64,000 nucleotides of DNA from Verrucomicrobiota bacterium (GTDB lineage Bacteria; Verrucomicrobiota; Verrucomicrobiia; Verrucomicrobiales; V1-33). Numbering within the stretch: the first letter of the stretch is position 1; each line of letters starts with the position of its first letter. A model generated the notes under the pieces. The model did no database searches. It was not told where the DNA came from and was given only the letters and a program-made list of their open reading frames with translations. The stretch spans positions 62,001 through 126,000 of the forward strand of contig QQNF01000003.1 of assembly GCA_003402705.1 (NCBI GenBank), written 5' to 3'. This document shows, in pieces, positions 27,435 through 35,800 of the stretch. The translations under genes and the position numbers were made by a program.

Positions 27435-27686
27435 TTAATTTATTGGGACACCCGACGGCCGGATCACCACCACATCATCCTCCCGTGTGATACCCTGCCA
27501 TTCCTGCGAAACCAGCTTGAGCAGCCGCACCTCGCAGTCACCCAGCGTCGGCCGTGACATTTCGCTCCATCGATAGGCAGGCTCTGGCTTCGCAAGGTAG
27601 GCCGCAAGGTCCGCCCGGGAGAACGGAGCACTCACCGCAATCGCAATCGCGCACAGGAAAGCTTTTGGAAAATAGATCGGACGCAT
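27435..27686 (-). pseudogene. N-terminal remnant of a PhoPQ-activated pathogenicity-related (PqaA-like) protein
   Basis: An 83-residue frame with a signal peptide (PKAFLCAIAIAVSAPFSRA) followed by DLAAYLAKPEPAYRWSEMS and LVSQEWQGITREDDVVVIRP. This matches, from memory, the start of the mature PqaA-like alpha/beta-hydrolase-related proteins, normally about 450 residues or more. A stop follows after RPSGVPIN and the FAD oxidoreductase begins ten bases later, so most of the gene is missing. It is either a deletion remnant or a short secreted peptide. Confidence 0.6.
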
Positions 27687-27742
27687 GGAACAAGCCCAAT
27701 AGCGCCTCCCCCCTGCCCTGTCACGCCCGTTCCTCGACGTGA

Positions 27743-27780
27743 CTGTGCCCGGGCCGGCTACTCACCGGACCCGGGCACAG
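27743..27780 (-). terminator. Hairpin downstream of amtB
   Basis: Arms of 15 and 16 bases (11 perfect GC-rich pairs plus four after a one-base bulge) around a seven-base loop, 46 bases after the amtB stop. No T-tract follows on the minus strand, so termination strength is uncertain. It sits in the 139-base gap before the PqaA-like remnant. Confidence 0.55.
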
Positions 27781-27825
27781 CGTTTTGCAGCAACCCCCGA
27801 ATTTTACGCGGGACACCACCCGAGC

Positions 27826-29400
27826 TCAGGCCCCGTGGTATCCTTCTTCGCCGTGCTCGGCGACGTCCAGACCCTGCGTTTCCGCTTCTTCACTGGCGCG
27901 TAGCCCGATCGTGAACTTGATCGCATACGCCAGAACTGCTGTGACCACCACGGACAGCACAATCGTGCCCGCGCAGATGATCACGTGATTCACCAGCAGC
28001 CCGGAACTCGCCTTGCCGTCCTCACCGAAGAACTTCGCGAGGCCGTTCACCTTGGCGTAGGCATCCGAGATAAGGTTCGGATTCACTTTGCTATCGGCAA
28101 AGACCGCAGTCAGGATGGCGCCGAGCGTGCCGCCGACACCGTGAATGCCAAAGGTGTCGAGCGAATCGTCGTACCCGATCAGGGCCTTCAGCTTGGTGCA
28201 CGCGAAGAACGGCACAATGCCAGCCAGTACACCCATGATGAAGGCCGACTTGGCAGTCACGAATCCAGCCGCAGGAGTGATCACGACGAGACCAGCAACC
28301 GCCCCGGAGCAAAGTCCAAGAACGGAAACTTTCCCTCGGGTGACACCCTCAAGCACACCCCACACGAAGCAGGCCACCGCCGCAGCAATCGTCGTCGTCA
28401 TGAACGCCGTGGCAGCAAGCCCATCAGCAGCCAGTGCGGAACCCGCATTGAACCCGTACCACCCCACCCAGAGCATCCCGGTCCCGACCATGCACAGAAC
28501 CATGCTGTGCGGAGCCATCGGCTGCTTGCCGAATCCATTGCGCTTGCCGAGGATCAGGCAGAGTACCAACGCCGACCATCCAGACGTCATGTGCACCACC
28601 GTACCGCCGGCAAAGTCAATCCCAGGCGTCGAAGCGCCACCGTTCCAGACGCCATTGAACTTGCCGTCAAAACCCCAGACCATGTGCGCCATCGGGAAGT
28701 ACACGAGGAACATCCACGCCCCGACAAACGTGATGATCGCCGCAAACTTCATCCGCTCGGCAATCGCGCCGATAATGAGCGCCGGTGTGATGATCGCGAA
28801 CATCAACTGGTACATCGCAAAAGCAGCATGCGATGGCCATCCTGTGTAGTTCGCATTCGGCGCACCGCCCACCCCTTCAAGGAAAGCATACTTCATCGAA
28901 CCGAGGTAACCCGCCCACTTCGGAGTTGCCGCAGGATCGTGCTCGCCGAACACCAGCGAGTACCCGCACGCAAACCACAGGATCGTCACCAGCCCGGAAA
29001 TCATCAGACATTGGGCCATCACAGACAGGATGTTCTTCGAGCGGACAAGTCCTCCGTAGAACAGCGCCAGACCCGGCAATGTCATGAAGAGCACCAGCGC
29101 CGCGCAGATCATGATAAAGGCGTTGTGACCAGGCCCGGGCTTTCCAGCCAGTGGTCCGGTCGCCGCAACGTTGTCGAAATACGCCGTGACATCCTTTTCA
29201 AAGGCCGTCGGCTCAGCTGCCGGCACCGCTGCCGGCGTTGCTTCAGCAGCCGCAGGCACAGCCTCCGCCGCAGCCGGGGCCACCTCGGCCGCGACCGGCG
29301 CAGCTTCAGCAACTGGCGGCACTGCGTCCTGCGCCTGCGTCACCAGCGTGCCGAATTGGGCGCACACCACTAAAGTGAGAAGTCGGAAAATCGATTTCAT
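27826..29400 (-). CDS. amtB: Ammonium transporter
   Basis: A 524-residue Amt/Rh channel for ammonium. It has a signal peptide (MKSIFRLLTLVVCAQFGTLVTQAQ), then an unusual Ala/Glu/Pro-rich segment of about 45 residues with PVAAEVAPAAAEAVP-type repeats, then 11 expected membrane helices. Family landmarks are WFACGYSLVFGE, AGGTVVHMTSGWSAL with the first pore His, and DTFGIHGVGGTLGAILT with the second. The ATG at 29400 starts the signal peptide. It is 34 bases downstream of glnK, the usual arrangement, with GlnK gating the channel. Confidence 0.95.
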   Translation of the reverse strand: MKSIFRLLTLVVCAQFGTLVTQAQDAVPPVAEAAPVAAEVAPAAAEAVPAAAEATPAAVPAAEPTAFEKDVTAYFDNVAATGPLAGKPGPGHNAFIMICAALVLFMTLPGLALFYGGLVRSKNILSVMAQCLMISGLVTILWFACGYSLVFGEHDPAATPKWAGYLGSMKYAFLEGVGGAPNANYTGWPSHAAFAMYQLMFAIITPALIIGAIAERMKFAAIITFVGAWMFLVYFPMAHMVWGFDGKFNGVWNGGASTPGIDFAGGTVVHMTSGWSALVLCLILGKRNGFGKQPMAPHSMVLCMVGTGMLWVGWYGFNAGSALAADGLAATAFMTTTIAAAVACFVWGVLEGVTRGKVSVLGLCSGAVAGLVVITPAAGFVTAKSAFIMGVLAGIVPFFACTKLKALIGYDDSLDTFGIHGVGGTLGAILTAVFADSKVNPNLISDAYAKVNGLAKFFGEDGKASSGLLVNHVIICAGTIVLSVVVTAVLAYAIKFTIGLRASEEAETQGLDVAEHGEEGYHGA

Positions 29401-29434
29401 GGATTGATTGGAAGTTCTCCTTGGTTTGTCAGGT

Positions 29435-29941
<507 letters not shown>

Positions 29942-29943
29942 CT

Positions 29944-30303
29944 ATGCCAGACGCCGAAACCAGCCTCCGCCAGCTTGCCGCCTTGAAGAATCTCGGGGAG
30001 AAAACCGCCCAGTGGCTTCTCGATGCCGGAGTCAAAACAAAGTCGGAACTGGCCAAACTCGGCGCCATCGAAGTCTGCCGCCGCATGCTCCAGGTCGGTC
30101 ATCCCGTTTCAGTCGTCGCCGCCTACGCCATCGAAGGCGCCCTCACCGACACCCACTGGAATGAAATTCCCGCCTCGAAGAAACTCGAACTGCAGCGCCT
30201 CTTCGCCATCATGAAGCGCGAACTCGGACCAGTCGAAATCAAGCGCGCACCCCGCAAAAAAGCCGCTCCGAAATCACCGCCGAAACCCGCAAGCGGCCGC
30301 TGA
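29944..30303 (+). CDS. TfoX C-terminal domain protein
   Basis: A 119-residue protein. Residues 5-85 match the helical TfoX C-terminal domain: LRQLAALKNLGEKTAQWLLD, GVKTKSELAKLGAIEVCRRM, then NEIPASKKLELQRLF. The N-terminal TfoX domain is absent. The domain has a helix-hairpin-helix-like start and is found alone in many bacteria; competence regulation is known only for full TfoX. The C-terminus is a Lys/Pro/Ala-rich tail (RKKAAPKSPPKPASGR). Confidence 0.85.
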   Translation: MPDAETSLRQLAALKNLGEKTAQWLLDAGVKTKSELAKLGAIEVCRRMLQVGHPVSVVAAYAIEGALTDTHWNEIPASKKLELQRLFAIMKRELGPVEIKRAPRKKAAPKSPPKPASGR

Positions 30304-30330
30304 CCCAACCCTGATCTCCCTTATCCGCCT

Positions 30331-30370
30331 CGGGCTCCCGTGCAGCATCGCACCGGAGCCCGTGCTTTTT
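30331..30370 (+). terminator. Rho-independent terminator after the TfoX-domain gene
   Basis: A hairpin with eight GC-rich pairs, one C-C mismatch and four inner pairs (30331-30343 with 30350-30362) around a six-base loop, followed by TGC and five T. It isolates the TfoX-domain gene from the oxidoreductase downstream. Confidence 0.8.
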
Positions 30371-30468
30371 CTCATGCGAAAAGCGCAAGAATTACTGGTT
30401 TCCTTCTCCAGAAAGCGCCAGATTCAGCGCAAATCCTCATTCTCTCCCCCTCTCACCCAAGTCCTCCC

Positions 30469-31617
30469 ATGCCAGCCAAAGCCAAAAAAACCTATCAGAA
30501 AGTGAATGTGGCCATCGTCGGCCTCGGGTTTGGCGCCGAATTCATCCCGATTTATCTGCGCCACCCGAAGGCAAACATGTACGCCATCTGCCAGCGCACC
30601 CAGGCCAAACTCGACGCCATCGGCGACGCCTTTGAAATCGAAAAACGCTACACAGACTTCGCCGAAATGCTCAAAGATCCGGACATCGATCTGGTCCACA
30701 TCAACTCTCCCATCCCAGACCACGGCTGGCAGTCCATCGCCGCCCTGAAAGCCGGAAAACACGTCGCCTGCACCGTGCCCATGGCAACCAGCATCGAGGA
30801 ATGCAGACAAATCGTCGAACTCGTCAAAAAAACCGGCCTGAAATACATGATGGCGGAAACCGTCGTCTACGCCCGCGAGTACCTCTACATGAAGGAACTC
30901 AAGGACAAAGGTATCCTCGGAAAACTCCAGTTCGTCCAGGCATCCCACCAGCAGGACATGGACGGCTGGCCCAATTACTGGCCCGGTCTTCCCCCCATGT
31001 GGTACGCCACCCACTGCGTCGGCCCAGTCGCCGGTCTCGCCGACGCAGACGCTGAATACGTCAGTTGCTTCGGGTCCGGCACCGTCCGGGAAGAACTCCA
31101 GCAGCACTACGGCAGTCCCTTCGCCGTCGAAACCGCCCACATCAAGTTCCGCAACAGCGACCTCTCCGCACGCATCATCCGCAGTCTCTTCGACACCGCG
31201 CGCCAGTACCGCGAAAGCATCGACGTCTACGGCGACAAAGTCTCCGTCGAATGGCCGCTCGTCGAACACGAACCCCTCGTGATGCATCGCGCCAAACTCC
31301 CGGAACACAAAATCCCCAAACAGATCAAGTCTCCAGACTACGCCAAACGCCTGCCAAAAGCCATCCAGCCGTTCACCACCAAGGGCGTCTACGATCTCGG
31401 CAAGAAATCACACCTCAGCTTCGTCCAAGGCGCAGGCCACGGCGGCAGCCACCCGCACCTCGCCCACGAAATCATCAGCGCTCTCGTCGACGACCGCGAC
31501 CCGTTCCCAAACGCCCGTCAGTCCGCCAACTGGACCTGCGTCGGCCTCTGCGCCCACGAATCCGCACTCAAGGGCGGCCAGATCGTCAAGCTGCCGGCCT
31601 TCACGCTGTCGTCCTGA
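30469..31617 (+). CDS. Gfo/Idh/MocA family oxidoreductase
   Basis: A 382-residue NAD(P)-dependent sugar or sugar-alcohol dehydrogenase family protein. The Rossmann domain begins VNVAIVGLGFGAEFIPIY (about 12) and has GKHVACTVPMATSIEEC in place of the usual EKP motif: the family Lys after Glu in that loop is replaced by Val-Pro, so the typical catalytic Lys is not obvious. The C-terminal sheet domain contains KYMMAETVVYAREY and HGGSHPHLAHE. The start at 30469 is set by the family N-terminus. The XylR-type regulator 24 bases downstream suggests a sugar substrate. Confidence 0.88.
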   Translation: MPAKAKKTYQKVNVAIVGLGFGAEFIPIYLRHPKANMYAICQRTQAKLDAIGDAFEIEKRYTDFAEMLKDPDIDLVHINSPIPDHGWQSIAALKAGKHVACTVPMATSIEECRQIVELVKKTGLKYMMAETVVYAREYLYMKELKDKGILGKLQFVQASHQQDMDGWPNYWPGLPPMWYATHCVGPVAGLADADAEYVSCFGSGTVREELQQHYGSPFAVETAHIKFRNSDLSARIIRSLFDTARQYRESIDVYGDKVSVEWPLVEHEPLVMHRAKLPEHKIPKQIKSPDYAKRLPKAIQPFTTKGVYDLGKKSHLSFVQGAGHGGSHPHLAHEIISALVDDRDPFPNARQSANWTCVGLCAHESALKGGQIVKLPAFTLSS

Positions 31618-31641
31618 CAGCTCAGGGCGGCGCGCCCCCAG

Positions 31642-32811
31642 ATGCCTGCCTTCCCCAAAGTCGCACTGCTCATCGAAACCTCGAACGCCTACGCGCGCGG
31701 GTTGCTCGGAGGGATCCAAGCGTACATCCGGGAACACCGCCCCTGGTCGGTGTACCTCGATGAGCAGAGCCGTGGCGATCAACCACCCCGCTGGCTCAAA
31801 AAATGGAAGGGCGACGGCATCATCGCCCGCATCGAAAACCCAGCCATCGCCCGCGCCATCGCCGCTTTGGGCATTCCCTCAGTCGATCTCAGCGCCGGAA
31901 GACTGCTGCCAGAACTCCCCATGCTCGAAATCGACGAGGCCGCCGTCGGCCGCATGGCCGCCGATCATTTCATCGAACGCGGCTTCCGCCACTTCGCATG
32001 GTGCGGCGACCCCCGCTTCGTCTGGTCCCGACTGCGCGGCGACGCTTACGAGGCAGCTCTCAAGGAGGCCGGCCACACCGTCGCACGTTACGAACCGACG
32101 CCAGCCTCACGCCGCGATGATGAAGATGCCGGCCTCGAAGCCCTCGGCCAATGGCTCCTCAGTCAGCCGCGCCCTCTCGCAGTCTTCACTTGTTATGATA
32201 TCCTCGGCCGCGAGGTGCTCGATGCCTGCCGCCGCTTCTCCATCCACGTCCCTGACGAAGTCGCCGTGCTCGGTATCGACAACGATGAACTCCTCTGCTC
32301 CCTCGCCTTCCCGCCCCTGTCCAGCGTAACACCCAACGCTCGGCGCACCGGCTACGAAGCCGGCGCCGTCCTCGAAAAACTCATGGCTGGCGAAGATCCA
32401 GGAATCCCCGTGCGCCACATCCCGCCAACAGGAATCGCCACTCGGCAAAGCACTGATGTCCTCGCCGTCGAAGACCTCAATGTCGCCAAGGCCGTCCGCT
32501 ACATCCGCGAACACGCCTGCGAAGGCATCTGCGTGGACGACGTCGTCACGCACGCCGCCCTCTCGCGGCGTCTTCTCGAAACCCGCTTCAAACGGCTCCT
32601 CGGACGCAGCCCCCACGACGAAATCACCCGCATTCAGTTGCGGCGCGTCAAGGAACTCCTAGCAGAATCCGATCTGCCGCTTTCCGAAATCGCAGACCGT
32701 ACCGGCTTCCGCTACGTCGAATACCTTTCCGCAGTCTTCAAAAACAAGACCGGTCGCCCTCCCGGCCATTACCGCGCGGAACACCGGCCCAGACGCAAGG
32801 GAAAAGCCTGA
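31642..32811 (+). CDS. XylR-type AraC family transcriptional regulator
   Basis: A 389-residue regulator. Residues about 5-275 form a LacI/periplasmic-binding-like sugar sensor (KVALLIETSNAYARGLLGGI, then RFVWSRLRGDAYEAAL and VPDEVAVLGIDNDELLCSLA). Residues about 285-385 form the double helix-turn-helix AraC domain (ALSRRLLETRFKRLLGRSPH and LSEIADRTGFRYVEYLSAVF). This is the architecture of xylose regulator XylR. It follows the oxidoreductase gene closely and probably controls it or a distant sugar operon. Confidence 0.93.
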   Translation: MPAFPKVALLIETSNAYARGLLGGIQAYIREHRPWSVYLDEQSRGDQPPRWLKKWKGDGIIARIENPAIARAIAALGIPSVDLSAGRLLPELPMLEIDEAAVGRMAADHFIERGFRHFAWCGDPRFVWSRLRGDAYEAALKEAGHTVARYEPTPASRRDDEDAGLEALGQWLLSQPRPLAVFTCYDILGREVLDACRRFSIHVPDEVAVLGIDNDELLCSLAFPPLSSVTPNARRTGYEAGAVLEKLMAGEDPGIPVRHIPPTGIATRQSTDVLAVEDLNVAKAVRYIREHACEGICVDDVVTHAALSRRLLETRFKRLLGRSPHDEITRIQLRRVKELLAESDLPLSEIADRTGFRYVEYLSAVFKNKTGRPPGHYRAEHRPRRKGKA

Positions 32812-32896
32812 CTCCTGCCCGCCCGGGAATCATTGACCCCCAGCCACGCGCCCGCTACGCTGCCGCGGAATTCCCCCGCCTGCGCCCCCATCTCCC

Positions 32897-35800
32897 ATGA
32901 AACTTTCCGCCTGCGCCATGGCTTGTGCCATCGGCCTCCTGCTCCCGTTTTCCGCAACCGCCGCCGTCGTCATCAACGAAATCCATTACCGCCCAGGCAC
33001 CGCATTCCCAGAAAACGCCGCACTCGAATTCATCGAACTCCACAACACCGCCAACGCCCCGGCAACCATCGGCGGCTGGAGCTTCACCAGCGGCATCAGC
33101 TACACCATCCCCTCCGGCACCATCCTTCCAGCTAACGGCTATCTCGTCATCGCCGCCAATCCGACCGCCGTCTCCACCCAGTGGAATGTGACAGGCATCC
33201 TCGGTCCCTGGCTCGCAGACACCGGTCTCGCCAATAACGGCGAACGCATCAGGCTATCCATGCCAGGCACCACCGCAGGCTCTCTCGTGACCGTCGACGA
33301 GGTCACCTACGCCAGTGAGGGCGACTGGGCCCAGCGCGTCCGCGAATCAACCTTCAATGGTTGGGACTGGCTCACCGCCGCCAGCGGCGGCGGGGCCTCG
33401 CTGGAACTCATCAATCCACTCCACTCCAACGCCAACGGCCAGAACTGGCTCCCTGGCACCGCCCCCGCCGGTGCCACCCCCGGAGCCGTCAACAGCGTCC
33501 GCGCCAACAACGTCGCCCCTCTCGTCAGCAGCGTCCGCCACCGCCCGGAAATACCCGCCCCCGGCCAGTCCGTCACCATCACCTGCACGCTGGATGATGA
33601 AACTCCGGCCTCCATCACCGCCACCCTCTTCTGGCGCAATGCCACCACCACGTCCCCTGGCCCGTTCCTTGCCGTCCCGATGACCTCGGACACCAGCGGC
33701 ACATGGACGGCTGCCATCCCCGGCCTCCCTGACAAATCCATCGCCGAATTCTACATCCAGGCCGGAGACGGCACCGCCGCCAGAACATGGCCAGCCCCCG
33801 CCGACGGTGCACAACAGGCAAACTGCCAGTTCCTCGTCGACAGCGAAGCACCCGGCCCCTCCGACTCGTTCTATCGCCTCATCCTCACAGCCACCGAAAA
33901 CGCCGCCTTCGAAAGCCTCGCCTCCAGCACTCCCTCCAGCGACCGCCAGTTCAATGCCACCCTGATCGCCTCGCAGGCCGGCAATCACACCGTCCGCTAC
34001 CGTTCCTCCATGCGGATCCGCGGCAACAGCAGCCGCAACTATCAATTCAAACCACTGCGCATCTCTATCCCCAACGACAACCCGTGGGACGGCGTCACCG
34101 ACTTCAATCTCAATCCCAAATACCCGTGGCTCCAGTTCATCGGCATGAAAATGCTCCGCGCCGCCGGCCTCGCCTCGTTCGACGTCCTGCCCATCGAACT
34201 CCGCCGCAACGGCATCGAACAATCCAGCGGCACCACTAGCGCTCAGGACTACGGCAAATGGGTCCGCATGGAAGAAATCAACGGCAACATGGCCACTCGC
34301 CAGTGGCCCCTCGCATCCTCCGGCAATCTCTACAAAAAAGGCCGCCCCGACGAATTCTGGCGCGCCACCCAGCCATCTCCCTCCACGCCCGACGGTCTCC
34401 TCGACGGCTGGTCCAAACAGAACAACTCCGCCGCCAACGACTGGAGCGACCTCACCAACTTCTTCCTCGCATGGCAGTCCGCCGCCGCCCCGTACTTCAA
34501 CGGCGAATCCCTCAACGACGCCGACACCGGCACATGGACCGGCAATCCATTCACCGACGATGCCCTCGATACCCTCGACGCCGTCGCAGAAACCAACCAG
34601 TGGGCCCGCTGGTTCGCCATGATGACCATCCTCCAGTCTAACGAAACCAACATCTCCAACGGCCAGGACGACGACTACTCCGTCTATTTCGCACCCGACA
34701 ACGCCGGTCGGCGGCGCCTCAATCTGCTGCCCCACGACCTCGACACCATCCTCGGCCAGGGCGACAGCCCCCTCGCCGCCAATGCCCGCGGCCTCTACGA
34801 CGCCACCGCCGAAAGTTCCATCTTCAAACCCCTCCTGCCTCTCCTCGGCAATTCCACCACCACAGGACACCCGGGCTTCCGCGCGCTCTATCACAGCAGC
34901 ATCCGCGTCCTCCTCGGATCGGTCTTCAACGCCGACACCGCCTCCGCCTCCGTCCCGCCAGCCCACGCCTTCATCGACAATCACCTCACCGGTTGGGTCC
35001 CGTCCGCCATGCGCGGCGTCCTCAAAACCTTCATGACCGCACGCCAGTCACATCTCCTCAATATCATCGGCAGCCCCGCCGTCATCCCGGCCGCCCCCAC
35101 CGCCACCTCCTCCCTCACCCAGCCACGCACCGGAGCCATCCTCAACGAAATCCTCGCCTCCAACGCCGCCGCCCACGCCAACGGATCCACCTTCCCGGAC
35201 GTCATCGAAATCCGCAACTCCTCCGCCGCTCCCGTCGATCTCAGCGGATTCACCCTGACAGACGATCCCGCCATCCGCACCAAATTCACCTTCCCGGCAG
35301 GCACAGTCCTCGCCCCGGATGCCCTCCTCATCGTCTCCGCCGACAGCGACTTCACCGCCCCCGGCCTCCACACCGGCTTCGCCCTCGATGATGGCGGCGA
35401 AATCGTCTACTTCCACGACAACGCCGCGACCCTCCTCGACTCCCTCCCCTTCGGCCCCCAGCCAGCCGACTTCAGCCTCAGCCGCACCGGTCCCGACGGA
35501 TCCACATGGACCCTTACCAACCCCTCCATCGGTCAGCCTAACGGCTCACCAGTCCCCCTCGGCCTCCCCCGCGACCTCCGCATCAACGAATGGTTCGCCG
35601 CACCCGACTTCCGCCTCCCCTCCGAATTCGTCGAACTCCACAACGCCACCACCCGCCCCATCCCCATGGGCGGGCTCCGGCTCACCGACGACTTCATCAA
35701 CGAACCGTCAAAACACACGCTGCCCGCCCTCAGCTTTGCCCCACCTAGCGGCTATACTCTCCTCCGCCCCTTCGGCAGCAGCGCTGATCCCGCAAAAGCC

